The position numbers were made by a program, and so were the translations under genes. 64,000 nt of DNA from Chloroflexota bacterium. Its GTDB lineage: Bacteria > Chloroflexota > Anaerolineae > Anaerolineales > Anaerolineaceae. This document shows, in pieces, positions 16,936 to 26,430 of the stretch (its first letter is position 1; every line of letters begins with the position of its first letter). Location: positions 124,001 to 188,000 of the forward strand of contig JAKAFP010000003.1 in the NCBI GenBank assembly GCA_021825925.1, written 5' to 3'. Below the pieces are notes generated by a model. The model did no database searches. It worked only from the letters and a program-made list of their open reading frames with translations, and was not told where the DNA came from.

Positions 16936-17796
16936 TCAATTGGTCAGGCTGATGAAGACATCCTGCAGCTTGGCAGGCATCAGGTCCAAACCCAGTTGAG
17001 ACATCAGTTCCTCATCCGCGGTGGTGCGGTTCTGGTAAATGGTGGCTGATTTGAAGCGCCCCAAAGTCTCGTGGCTGATCACCTTCTTGTCTGAAGTGTA
17101 ACGGTCCACGGAGGGCTGGTCCCCTGAAATGGTGTAGGCAAGCTGCAAAACGCTCTCGATAGGCTGGCTGAGGAGCATTTTTCCTTCGCGGAGGATGATC
17201 ACATCTTCGAGAAGACGGGCGACCTCTTCGATCAGGTGAGTCGAGAGGATGACCGTATTGGGCGTCTCGTTGTAATGCGAAATCAGCTCCTTGTAGAAAA
17301 GATCGCGGTGGTTGGCGTCCAGGCCGAGGACGGGTTCATCATAAATGGTGATGGGCGCATTGGATGCCAGTGTCAAAACCAGCTTCAAAATGGTTAGGTA
17401 ACCGGTGGAGAGACCGCTGATTTTTTTCCTGGGTTCAAGTTTGAAACGATCCGAGAGAGCGTTGGCGTAATCCATGTTGAAACCCGGATAGAACCCCCGG
17501 GTGATTTTGAAAACCTCTTTTACCTGGGTTTCTTTTGAATAGAGGGTTTTTTCGGTCATATAGAAAATGGTGGCCTGGATGAGGTCATTTTCAATCGCCG
17601 GTTTCTCATCAATATAGACTGACCCTTGGTCGGCGAAAATGCGATTGGTGATGATGTTCAAGAGGGTGGTTTTACCTGCCCCGTTTCGTCCGAGCAGGCC
17701 GCATATCTTGCCATCGCTGATTGATGCAGTGACGTCACTTAACGCAACCGTCTTGCCAAATTGTTTACTGATGTGCCTCATTTCAATGCGACTCAT
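16936..17796 (-). CDS. ABC transporter ATP-binding protein (YtrB/BcrA type)
   Basis: The 286-residue ATPase has Walker A GLLGRNGAGKTTLL (about 34-47), a signature region LSTGYLTILKLVLTLAS in place of the canonical LSGGQ, Walker B ITIYDEPVLGLDA and switch His STHLIEE. The altered LSTG signature and the ~70-residue C-terminal extension are usual for the YtrB/BcrA group. ATG 17796 is preserved by a GGAGGA site; the gene overlaps the stop of the regulator by 14 bases, so translation is probably coupled. Confidence 0.9.
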   Translation of the reverse strand: MSRIEMRHISKQFGKTVALSDVTASISDGKICGLLGRNGAGKTTLLNIITNRIFADQGSVYIDEKPAIENDLIQATIFYMTEKTLYSKETQVKEVFKITRGFYPGFNMDYANALSDRFKLEPRKKISGLSTGYLTILKLVLTLASNAPITIYDEPVLGLDANHRDLFYKELISHYNETPNTVILSTHLIEEVARLLEDVIILREGKMLLSQPIESVLQLAYTISGDQPSVDRYTSDKKVISHETLGRFKSATIYQNRTTADEELMSQLGLDLMPAKLQDVFISLTN

Positions 17797-18187
17797 TGGA
17801 AATCCTCCCCTCAATAGATGGATTAGTGGTTGAAGAATTTATCATTCCGACGACATCTTCTGGTGATAAGCCCAGATTTTTTGCTTCATCCAACATGGGA
17901 AGCAGATAGTTGTGGTAAAAAGCCTGCCTATGTTTGGCCAGGATCTTATCATGCGCCCCCTGACAAACGAACATGCCGACGCCGCGTTTTTTATAAATGA
18001 TGCCTTCATCCACGAGCAGGTTGACCCCCCGATTGACCGTGGCTGGATTGATCTTCAAGAGTACTGCCACCTCGGTGGTTGAGGGAATCTGAGTTTCTTC
18101 AGGATAGATCCCTTTCAGAATGTTGTCTTCCAGCGATTCCGCCAGTTGGATAAAAATGGGTTTTTCGTTTTCGACGTCCAACTGCAT
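17783..18187 (-). CDS. GntR-family regulator, YtrA subfamily
   Basis: The 134-residue protein has the GntR winged helix-turn-helix (about 10-75: PIFIQLAESLEDNILKGIYP, PSTTEVAVLLKINPATVNRG) and only a short helical tail instead of a large ligand domain, which defines the YtrA subfamily. Such regulators repress an adjacent ABC operon. It is first in an operon with the ATPase and two permeases. A promoter with a palindrome over the -10 lies upstream, suggesting autorepression. The ATG has an AAGGAG site at 7 bases. Confidence 0.93.
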   Translation of the reverse strand: MQLDVENEKPIFIQLAESLEDNILKGIYPEETQIPSTTEVAVLLKINPATVNRGVNLLVDEGIIYKKRGVGMFVCQGAHDKILAKHRQAFYHNYLLPMLDEAKNLGLSPEDVVGMINSSTTNPSIEGRISNESH

Positions 18188-18235
18188 GAGCTGCTCCTTT
18201 CAAGTAAATTCCCATTTATCTAGTATACTGGTTAG

Positions 18236-18278
18236 TTAGTTATGTAATTAACTATATAACTAAATTTCGATTTGTCAA
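18236..18278 (-). promoter_or_regulatory. Promoter and operator of the YtrA-ABC operon
   Basis: On the minus strand TTGACA (18273-18278), a 16-base spacer and TATAGT (18251-18256) form a strong promoter. The inverted repeat TTAGTTAT / ATAACTAA (18236-18243 and 18256-18263) overlaps the -10, where a repressor would block initiation. The operator role is inference from position and from the known behaviour of YtrA-type regulators. Confidence 0.75.
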
Positions 18279-18301
18279 TAGGGAGTTTAAAATCAAAACC
18301 G

Positions 18302-18461
18302 ATTAACCACGAAACACACGAACCACACAAAAGTAAAAATCAAAAGAACAAAAAAACCAACTCTAAATAAACATCCTTTTTGGAAAAACTAGTCAGTGTA
18401 ATAACCGTTTACGCTTTTTTCATTTTGTTTTTGTGTATTTAGTGTGTTTCGTGGTTAAGAA
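18302..18461. repeat. MITE-like element with CCACGAAACACAC inverted ends (copy 2)
   Basis: The ends TTAACCACGAAACACACGAA and its near-complement (TGTGTTTCGTGGTTAA) form terminal inverted repeats of about 20 bases around ~110 AT-rich bases. It fills the gap between the ABC operon promoter and mutS2. Confidence 0.7.
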
Positions 18462-18488
18462 AACCGAGTTTATGATAAACTGACACCT

Positions 18489-20897
18489 ATGGACGAGAAA
18501 ACATTAAAAACGCTTGAATTTCACAAGGTGATCGAGAAGCTGGCCGGGTTCGCGGCCTTCAGCGCCTCCGCTGAACTGGCGCGTGCATTGAAACCAGCAG
18601 CCAATCTGGCAGAAGCCCTCGAACGCCAGGCTAAAACCACCGAAGCCCGCCGCCTGCTTAGCCTTAAAGCAGAGGTGAGTGTGGGCGGAGCCCACGACAT
18701 TCGTCCGCTGGCAGAAATGGCCCGCAAGGGCGGGGTACTCAGCGAGGCGGATCTGCTGTCAGTGACCGGTACTTTAATTTCCGCACGTAGCCTGCACCGT
18801 GCTTTTGATAAACAAGCTAAAGATTTTCCGCATCTGGCAGAGATCATTAAGCTGATGCCTCCGCCTCCCGGAGTGATCGAAGCCATCTCACGCTGCATTT
18901 CTGACCGCGGCGAGGTGCTGGATTCTGCTTCACCCAAGCTTGGTGCGATCCGCTCTGAAATCAAGGTCTCGCACGCGCGTCTGATGAGCAAGCTCGAGCA
19001 CATGATCTCGGATTCTCATAACACGCCCATGCTGCAGGAAGCCATCATCACCCAGCGCAACGGGCGTTACGTGATCCCGCTGCGGGCAGAATACCGCAGC
19101 AAACTGAAATCCATTGTACACGATCAATCCTCATCGGGAGCGACGCTTTTTGTCGAACCGATCGCAGTGGTGGAACTCAACAACCGATGGCACGAGATGC
19201 AGCTGCTCGAACGGGATGAAGTACGCAAAATTCTGACCGAGCTTTCTGCCAAGGTGGGTGCAGAAGCCTCCGCCATCTGCGGCATCGTGGATGCGCTGGC
19301 TCTGCTGGATTTCACCCTGATGTGCGCCAAATACGGTGACGAACTACATGCTGCTGAACCGATCCTCAAGCCGGTCAGCCCGCCAGCCCACGAGCATCAT
19401 CCGGGCACCTGCATCAAGTTGTTCCATGCACGGCATCCGCTGCTCGACCAGGCCACGGTCGTGCCGATTGACGTGGACCTGGACCCGTACACCTTTGCGG
19501 TGATCATCACCGGCCCCAACACCGGCGGTAAAACCGTGACCCTTAAAACGGTCGGACTGATGGTGTTGATGGCGCAATGCGGGCTGCACATCCCGGCGCA
19601 ATCCGGTTCTGAATTGAGTTTCTTTGACGATATTTTCGCCGATATCGGCGATGAGCAATCCATTGAGCAGTCGCTTTCGACGTTTTCAGGGCATATCACC
19701 AACATAGTGCGCATCATCACCCAAGCGCGCACCAAGACTCTGGTGCTGCTGGATGAACTGGGTGCAGGTACAGACCCACAGGAGGGTTCTGCCCTGGCTC
19801 GCGCCATCATGCTCTACCTGGTGGAGCGGAGAATCCCCTGTTTGATCGCGACCCACTACCCCGAGTTAAAAGCGTTGGCCCACGCCACACCGGGCGTGAC
19901 CAACGCCAGCATGGAATTCAACCTCAAGACACTGCGCCCGACCTACCGGTTAACCCTTGGCATCCCAGGTCGCTCCAATGCACTCTCAATCGCCAAACGG
20001 TTGAACCTGCCGGACGAAATTCTTGAATCCGCCAAGACCATGATTGACCCGAACGAATTGAAGTCTGAAGATTTGCTCAAAGAGATCCATTATCAACGTG
20101 AAGTGGCGCGCAAGGCGCGTTCAGCAGCGGACCGGGAACGGTCCTTGATCCTCAACCAAAAAGAAGAGCTGGCACGCCGCCTGGAAGAGATAGAAGATGA
20201 GCGTCGCAAGGAACTTGAAAAAGCCCGCAGCGAAGCCGAGAACGAACTGGCAGGGCTGCGCCAGGAGATGGAGGAGGTGCGCCGTGAACTGCAGCGCGCC
20301 CGCCAACCGATCGAGGCATTAAAAACGCTTGAAGAAAAGATCACCGTGGCCGAGGAAAAAGCCACCAAACCTGTTGTGCGCAGAAACGCACCCAAGCAAA
20401 CACGCACCGAGTTTGTTCCCAAGTTGGGCGCGCGCGTGAAACTGCGCTCGTTGAACATGGAAGGTGTGATCACCTCCATCAGCGAAAACGATATGGAAGT
20501 GCAGATCGGCAGCCTGAGGATGCGCGCCAAGGTAAATGATCTCACGGCTCCCAACGCGGAGGAAGAAAAGGAAGAAATCGCAGCCCCCAAGAAGACCAGG
20601 GGACGCGCGGCAGAATCAAGCGCCACTCCGGCAGCCAGCCCATTCAGACCCTCACCGGGTATGGAAATAGACCTGCGCGGCCAGCGTGCTGAAGATGCCC
20701 TGGATGCGCTCGATCGCTATATATCCAATGCCAGCCTGGCCGGGCTGCCTTTCGTGCGCATTATCCACGGCAAGGGCACCGGCCGCCTGCGTCAGGTGAT
20801 CCGTGAAGCGCTGAAAATGAACGCCGAGGTGAAGAGTTTTGAAGAAGGTGGAGACAAAGAAGGCGGAGAAGGCGTCACTGTGGTGCACCTTGAATAA
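18489..20897 (+). CDS. mutS2: MutS2 family ATPase/endonuclease
   Basis: The 802-residue protein has the MutS core without the mismatch-recognition domain: Walker A GPNTGGKTVTLKTVG (about 342-356), Walker B LVLLDELGAGTDPQEGSA, a long coiled-coil clamp (about 520-620) and a C-terminal Smr nuclease domain (about 720-802) with IDLRGQ and HGKGTG. MutS2 suppresses recombination or rescues collided ribosomes, depending on the organism. The ATG lacks a clear ribosome site; a TATGAT is 12 bases upstream. The length is normal. Confidence 0.96.
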   Translation: MDEKTLKTLEFHKVIEKLAGFAAFSASAELARALKPAANLAEALERQAKTTEARRLLSLKAEVSVGGAHDIRPLAEMARKGGVLSEADLLSVTGTLISARSLHRAFDKQAKDFPHLAEIIKLMPPPPGVIEAISRCISDRGEVLDSASPKLGAIRSEIKVSHARLMSKLEHMISDSHNTPMLQEAIITQRNGRYVIPLRAEYRSKLKSIVHDQSSSGATLFVEPIAVVELNNRWHEMQLLERDEVRKILTELSAKVGAEASAICGIVDALALLDFTLMCAKYGDELHAAEPILKPVSPPAHEHHPGTCIKLFHARHPLLDQATVVPIDVDLDPYTFAVIITGPNTGGKTVTLKTVGLMVLMAQCGLHIPAQSGSELSFFDDIFADIGDEQSIEQSLSTFSGHITNIVRIITQARTKTLVLLDELGAGTDPQEGSALARAIMLYLVERRIPCLIATHYPELKALAHATPGVTNASMEFNLKTLRPTYRLTLGIPGRSNALSIAKRLNLPDEILESAKTMIDPNELKSEDLLKEIHYQREVARKARSAADRERSLILNQKEELARRLEEIEDERRKELEKARSEAENELAGLRQEMEEVRRELQRARQPIEALKTLEEKITVAEEKATKPVVRRNAPKQTRTEFVPKLGARVKLRSLNMEGVITSISENDMEVQIGSLRMRAKVNDLTAPNAEEEKEEIAAPKKTRGRAAESSATPAASPFRPSPGMEIDLRGQRAEDALDALDRYISNASLAGLPFVRIIHGKGTGRLRQVIREALKMNAEVKSFEEGGDKEGGEGVTVVHLE

Positions 20898-20965
20898 CCA
20901 AATTTCTTCAAAAATTAAAGTAAATTGATCAATCAAGCGTTGTTACGGCCGAAATAAACCACAGA

Positions 20966-21000
20966 CCCCAGGGATCTTAGAAAAACAAGAGTCCCTGGGT
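20966..21000 (+). terminator. Hairpin after mutS2
   Basis: The stem CCCAGGGATCTT / AAGAGTCCCTGGG has an 8-base loop; the tail is only moderately T-rich. Confidence 0.6.
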
Positions 21001-21025
21001 TCATTTATAAGGCACTTTAAAACAA

Positions 21026-21073
21026 AAAGAAGGTCGAAAGAGTCCACGCCCTGATCTCTCTCAACCTTCTTTG
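21026..21073 (-). terminator. Terminator of the nadK-recN-SARP operon
   Basis: On the minus strand a long imperfect stem (AAGAAGGTTGAGAGAG ... CTCTTTCGACCTTCTT) runs into TTTGTTTT. Confidence 0.65.
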
Positions 21074-21167
21074 CGCAAGCTCCCTAAATCTTGCGCCTGA
21101 GGCTGCAATGTTATACTGTCGTTTATACAACCTAACCGTTGACAAAATGTTGACAAGCCCCGGCTCG

Positions 21168-24100
21168 CTATATCAATTTTGAGAATTTCTTCATCAATGA
21201 TGACAGGGGAGACTTAACGGCATGAGCTGCCAAATCGTTTAGAATGGTCTTTTTTCGCTCCAGATGTTCTAATACTTCAACTTTATCTTCCAAGTCCATG
21301 CTTGCCAAGGCGCTCACCGCCCATAACTCATACCAACGATGGCCAATCTTATTGCCTGCCTCTGCAACCTCGAGGAAATATTTTCTCGCCCTGAACAGAT
21401 CTCCCCGCCGTAATGCGATGCCGCCTGCAACAATGGTCGAACTTATCCCTCCCGTACCAAAACCGCGCCGTTTGAGTTCATCAACATAAGGAGCCGCAGC
21501 TTCAATAAAGCTCTTTTCATCAAGTTTGGGATTCGCAAAGGCAATCCACATGACTCTTCCTGTCAAGGAAATGGACTCAAGGCCCAGGTTTGCAGATTTT
21601 TCGATCCCTTCTTTGAGGATCTTCAACCCTGCTTCATACTCAATACCCTGGCATAGGGTGAGACCCATTGCAAAATAACTTTCAAGAGATTGAAGTTCTG
21701 ACAGCGGAGGCTGAGCCCCCTGGCGGTATTGTTCCAAAGCGGAAGTCATATCACCCAACAAACGGAAAATATCCCCTTTGATAACATGGTGATGCAGTTT
21801 GTTTTTTTGCACCAATTCGGGATCTCGTTTTTCAATTGAGTGATGAAGGTAATGCCAACTCTCATCCAATTGCCCCATCACCAGATAATCCCTGGCAATG
21901 ACGATATCCAATAACGAAGCCCACCACACCAGGCCCAATTGCTCGGCTTGTTTATATACGGTAAAAGCACATTGCATAGATTTCTGATACTTGCCTGTGT
22001 AATATTGAGCGATGGCCAGCGCGGTAAAAGCATGAACCCGGCCTGAGAGCCGATTGATCAACCTACTTTCATTGATCGCTTGATCCGCAATTTCCTCAGC
22101 CTGAGCCGGAAAACCCATCATACTGGCCAAAATTGAGAAGTGCGATTTGAGGTTCACAGAGGCATCCAAAAGGCGCATATCTGAGTAATTGATCTCGATC
22201 TGCATTCCAGTTTTGTATGTTTCTCTGGCTTTCTTGAACTCGTTTTTTAACTCATACAACAGTCCCAACCTGGCATAGGTTTCCACCTTCTCGGCACTGT
22301 CATCCGTTTTGGAAAGGAAGAAAAGAGCCCGCTGATGCAGTTCAATGCCCTCATCCAGGTCATTGTTCATTTCAGCCACCCGGCCCAAACCACTGATCGA
22401 AATCCCGATCAACAGTGGTTCCCGCCTGGCTTCGCCGTATTCAAGACCTGTTTTATACAATTTTTCGCAGGTTACCTGGTCCTGAAGATCGTATGCATAA
22501 TTGCCCCATTCCAACAACAACTGCCGAAGCAAGACAGAACCCTCTTCTGCTGGCAACTCAGGAAGCAAATTCAAAGCTCGCTGATACGCCGCATAAGCAT
22601 CCTCTTTTGAAAAACAATTGCGCGAATATTCTGCAGCAATACACCATTCAGAGAAAGCCCTGGCATGCTCGCCAGCCTGCTCATAGTGCCATGCATAAGT
22701 AGACGCAAGGTCTTCAGCCTTTCCTTTAACTTCGAGGATGGAGCGTACGGACGCAAGGTGAAGCCCTCTTTTGCGCGCAGGTGACAACTCCTCAATGATC
22801 ACTTCGCGGAACTGGTCGCGGGGAAATTCATAATAAGATGTTTGCTGTGGGTTGTAAACACTGATGATAATTTGAGCCTGCTCCAATTCTTCCAGGGCAG
22901 ATAAGAGCTCTTCGAAGTTCGCCTTTACCATTTTTTCAAGGACTTGAATTTGAAACCTCTGGCCTAAAACAGCGGCTGATGACAATACCAATCGCGCAGA
23001 CTCAGACAAAGCCCTGATCTTTTCGTTAACAATTGCCCTGATAGAAGCCGGGACAGGAAAGTGATCCAATGCCGAATACGTCGAATAATCTATATTATAT
23101 AGATCCAATGCTTTGAGTGTTTCGATCAGCAGGTAGGGGTTCCCGCCAGTTTGGGATTGGACCTTTTTTAACAACTCTTCAGAGACCGATTTTCCCAATT
23201 CCATCGAGATCACTTGAGAGGTTTCTTCAAGGGAAAAGGGTTCCAACCTCATCCGCTCAAGGTTGGACGAAAGCACACTTTGATCAAGATATGCTTCAAG
23301 CGATGGATTTGGTTCTTCGATCCTCGAAATGAGGATCAACAACCCATAATTTTTAAAGAACTGACGCTCGTTCAAGTAAGTAAGAAAGTGCAATGTGGCA
23401 TCATCGCACCATTGCGCAATATCCAACACCATCATAAGGGGCTTTTTTTCTGCCATGATTTTAAATAGTGAATACAATGCATTTTGAATACGCAATGCGG
23501 GGTTATCTGATAATTTTTCAATAATGATGGGTGAAAGCCGTTTATCACTAAATTTGATGGCGGGATACAAACTATGCAAATTCGTTTTTAATTCATCTGG
23601 AAGGGACAACCATTCCTTTTCAGTTAATAACCGGTTTAATCCTTCTACAATCGGAGCGTATGGAGTGCTGCTAACCATAGGCTTTCCGACACAGAATAAT
23701 AACCTTGGGGTAAATTCGAGCCTGGCATAAAACTCCCTCACCAATCGGGTTTTCCCTGAACCAGACTCGCCAGTTACATGAACCAAGCCCTTTCGATGAT
23801 AAGCATGAAACAATTTTGAAAGCAATTCACTACGGCCCACAAATGGGATGAGGTTGGTTTCTTCCATGGGCCAGGCATCATGAACTTCGGGCTTTGTTTC
23901 GAAGGTTTCGCGCACAACCTTTTTTTGCATCTCTTTTAAGATATCAGGCAATTCACTTTTTTGTTGAGAATAATATAAATGATTAAGTAGGGATAAATAA
24001 TCGGCTGCTTCTTTAAATCTGCGGCGTTCACACATACAATTAAGCATTAGAAAACTTGCATCCGCGTTAAAATGATCAAAAGACAATACTTTTCCCAACC

Positions 24101-24695
24101 AAAGCATGGCCTCATCAATATTGCCTTTGGCAATACTATGTTCAGCAAGTCGTTCAAGTATTTTTTCATAAGAAAATGCAAAAGATTGGTCGCTAATTGA
24201 AACCCAGGCATCATAACCGGTGGAATTGTGCAAAGAAGCTTCTTGCAGAAATTGGTGGCCCCGGCAAATTTCGACGGCTTTGCGTAATTGATAAAAAATC
24301 CATTCCGGTAATATACCATTACCATTTAATTCTGAACTTTTTAACAACGGTGTAACAATTTTGGAATACTCAACAACATCCACGTAAACGCGTCTGAAAT
24401 CTAAAGAAACAAAATCATTATTGCTGATGATAATATCAGGATCTTTCAAGGCGGTACGGAGTCTGCTCAACCCCTCACGTAATTTTTTTCTTGCAAGGTC
24501 TTCAGGAGCATCTGGCCAAAATGTATAGCAAATTTCCGCCCGGCTGACCGGCTCGGCGTGCCCTGCAAGGTAATACAATCCCGCCCTCAATTCCCGGCGG
24601 TTGATGTGCACAATTTGACCATCCCGGGTCACCAAAGGCGGTCCGAGGAGGAGAATCTGCAGTGGGGATGTTTCCGTCTGCCCCGTGGGGGTCAT
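21168..24695 (-). CDS. SARP-type transcriptional regulator with ATPase and TPR domains
   Basis: The 1175-residue protein combines an N-terminal winged-helix SARP domain (about 12-105: LLGPPLV...INRRELRAGLYYLAG; WPDAPEDLARKKLREGLSRL), a BTAD-like helical region (about 110-260), an AAA/STAND-type ATPase (about 285-560, Walker A GESGSGKTRLVREF) and a long TPR array (about 640-1150). This is the AfsR/SARP layout in which ATP and a TPR-bound signal control DNA binding. Target genes are unknown. It starts 5 bases after the recN stop, so it is co-transcribed with a DNA repair gene, which is unusual. Confidence 0.85.
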   Translation of the reverse strand: MTPTGQTETSPLQILLLGPPLVTRDGQIVHINRRELRAGLYYLAGHAEPVSRAEICYTFWPDAPEDLARKKLREGLSRLRTALKDPDIIISNNDFVSLDFRRVYVDVVEYSKIVTPLLKSSELNGNGILPEWIFYQLRKAVEICRGHQFLQEASLHNSTGYDAWVSISDQSFAFSYEKILERLAEHSIAKGNIDEAMLWLGKVLSFDHFNADASFLMLNCMCERRRFKEAADYLSLLNHLYYSQQKSELPDILKEMQKKVVRETFETKPEVHDAWPMEETNLIPFVGRSELLSKLFHAYHRKGLVHVTGESGSGKTRLVREFYARLEFTPRLLFCVGKPMVSSTPYAPIVEGLNRLLTEKEWLSLPDELKTNLHSLYPAIKFSDKRLSPIIIEKLSDNPALRIQNALYSLFKIMAEKKPLMMVLDIAQWCDDATLHFLTYLNERQFFKNYGLLILISRIEEPNPSLEAYLDQSVLSSNLERMRLEPFSLEETSQVISMELGKSVSEELLKKVQSQTGGNPYLLIETLKALDLYNIDYSTYSALDHFPVPASIRAIVNEKIRALSESARLVLSSAAVLGQRFQIQVLEKMVKANFEELLSALEELEQAQIIISVYNPQQTSYYEFPRDQFREVIIEELSPARKRGLHLASVRSILEVKGKAEDLASTYAWHYEQAGEHARAFSEWCIAAEYSRNCFSKEDAYAAYQRALNLLPELPAEEGSVLLRQLLLEWGNYAYDLQDQVTCEKLYKTGLEYGEARREPLLIGISISGLGRVAEMNNDLDEGIELHQRALFFLSKTDDSAEKVETYARLGLLYELKNEFKKARETYKTGMQIEINYSDMRLLDASVNLKSHFSILASMMGFPAQAEEIADQAINESRLINRLSGRVHAFTALAIAQYYTGKYQKSMQCAFTVYKQAEQLGLVWWASLLDIVIARDYLVMGQLDESWHYLHHSIEKRDPELVQKNKLHHHVIKGDIFRLLGDMTSALEQYRQGAQPPLSELQSLESYFAMGLTLCQGIEYEAGLKILKEGIEKSANLGLESISLTGRVMWIAFANPKLDEKSFIEAAAPYVDELKRRGFGTGGISSTIVAGGIALRRGDLFRARKYFLEVAEAGNKIGHRWYELWAVSALASMDLEDKVEVLEHLERKKTILNDLAAHAVKSPLSSLMKKFSKLI

Positions 24696-24700
24696 GGAAT

Positions 24701-26419
24701 TTAACCTTCCAGTTGTTTCTGTCTCTCGTGAGCCTTGGAAAGCATTTCTTGTGCGGCAGTCAAATTGGATTCACTCATACTGCCCGTCATTTGAGCCAAT
24801 TCAACGATCCGGGCGGTATCATCCAATTCTTCAACTTCGGTGAGAGTGCGGTCCTCCACGATCTGTTTGCGCACCCTGAAATGTTGCCCGCCAAAAGCTG
24901 CCAATTGCGAAAGATGGGTTACACACATAACCTGGTGCTTTACACCGAGGTGCCAGAGCTTTTCACCTACGATGAAACCCACCCGACCGCCGATGCCCTG
25001 ATCAATTTCATCAAATACGAGGGTTGGAACAAAATCCACTCCGGCTAACACGTTCTTTAAAGCCAGCATCAAGCGAGAAGTTTCGCCACCTGATGCGATC
25101 TTTACCAATGGTTTCAACCCTTCACCCGGATTGGGCGCGATCAAAAATTCAACCTGATCCAAGCCATTTTCTGTAAAGTGGTCATTTGCCTCTGCACTTA
25201 GAGTGCCCTGGTTGAAAGAAACTGAAAAACGGGCGCCAGGCATGCTCAGGTCAGCCAGTTCATGTTCCACGGCTGAGCCCAGCAAGAGCGCAGCGGCTTT
25301 GCGTTTTTCTGAGAGCTTTTGCCCGGAATTTTTAGCTTCACCCAAAGCAGCAGATTCGGCCGCTTCCAATTCAGCGATACGCTCACCTGCATTGGCAATG
25401 GTATCAAGCTGCGCGCGGGTGGCCTTGCCGTACTCGATGGCAGCTGCAACACTGCCGCCGTATTTGCGTTTCAATTGATGGATCAATTCAAGCCGGTTTT
25501 CGACCTGCTCAAGGCGGCGGGGATTGAATTCGATTTCATCAAGATAGCCGCGTAAATCGCGGTTGACTTCAGTCAACTGCGCGCTAACCGCCTCAACCTG
25601 GGCGGCCAATTCCTGCTGGCTGGCGTCAATGCGGGCCAGGGAAGCCAGCAGCTGCGAAGCTTGACCGATCAAATCCACCGCGGAAGAAGTATCCGGAGAG
25701 CCTTCATCAAGCAGCGCCAGCGCCTGTTGAGCAGATGAAGAGAGGCTCTCAGCATTGGCAAGGCGACTGCGCTCCTGATCGAGTTCTTCCTCTTCGCCTT
25801 CTTTCAGGTGAGCAGCCTCAATTTCCTGCACCTGAAAAGAAAGCAGTTCCATGCGGCGCGCGGATTCGTTCTCGAGGTCACGTAGTGTTTTTAATTCCCT
25901 GCGAATGCCGGTAAGTTTTTTGTAGGAGGTTTGATAATCAGCTAATTCAACCTGGGTGGCGGCGTAACGGTCCAACAATCCAAGGTGTGAACGCTCGTCC
26001 AGCAGAGAAAGATGTTCCGATTGGCCGTGAATGTCCACCAGGTAGTGGCCTAATTCCTTGAGCAGGCTGACATTGACGCTGCGTCCATTCACCCGGGCAA
26101 TGGAACGCCCCTCTCCGCGGATCTCACGCCCCAGGGTGACAAAGGGTTCTCCTTCATCCAGCTCTTCTCGTTTAAGAATTTCCACTATTTCACTGCGGGT
26201 TTCAACTGGAATACTGAAGACCGCTTCAAGTGTAGCGCGGTCTGCTCCGCTGCGCACCATATTGGCGTCCACGCGTCCGCCGACCAACACCATGATGGCG
26301 TCAAGAATGATGGATTTGCCCGCACCGGTTTCACCGGTCACGATGACCAGGCCGCTCTTAAAACGAATTTCGAGTTTATTAATGATGGCAAAATTTTCAA
26401 TGCGCAATTCGTCAAGCAT
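24701..26419 (-). CDS. recN: DNA repair protein RecN
   Basis: The 572-residue SMC-like protein has Walker A GETGAGKS (29-36), a coiled coil (about 150-360) and a C-terminal half with the ABC signature ASGGETSRLMLALK and Walker B LVFDEIDQGIGGRVG. RecN acts in double-strand-break repair and cohesion of damaged chromosomes. It lies 11 bases after the zinc-finger membrane gene and 5 before the SARP gene. No LexA box was identified upstream of the operon. Confidence 0.96.
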   Translation of the reverse strand: MLDELRIENFAIINKLEIRFKSGLVIVTGETGAGKSIILDAIMVLVGGRVDANMVRSGADRATLEAVFSIPVETRSEIVEILKREELDEGEPFVTLGREIRGEGRSIARVNGRSVNVSLLKELGHYLVDIHGQSEHLSLLDERSHLGLLDRYAATQVELADYQTSYKKLTGIRRELKTLRDLENESARRMELLSFQVQEIEAAHLKEGEEEELDQERSRLANAESLSSSAQQALALLDEGSPDTSSAVDLIGQASQLLASLARIDASQQELAAQVEAVSAQLTEVNRDLRGYLDEIEFNPRRLEQVENRLELIHQLKRKYGGSVAAAIEYGKATRAQLDTIANAGERIAELEAAESAALGEAKNSGQKLSEKRKAAALLLGSAVEHELADLSMPGARFSVSFNQGTLSAEANDHFTENGLDQVEFLIAPNPGEGLKPLVKIASGGETSRLMLALKNVLAGVDFVPTLVFDEIDQGIGGRVGFIVGEKLWHLGVKHQVMCVTHLSQLAAFGGQHFRVRKQIVEDRTLTEVEELDDTARIVELAQMTGSMSESNLTAAQEMLSKAHERQKQLEG

Positions 26420-26430
26420 GTGCCCGATCC

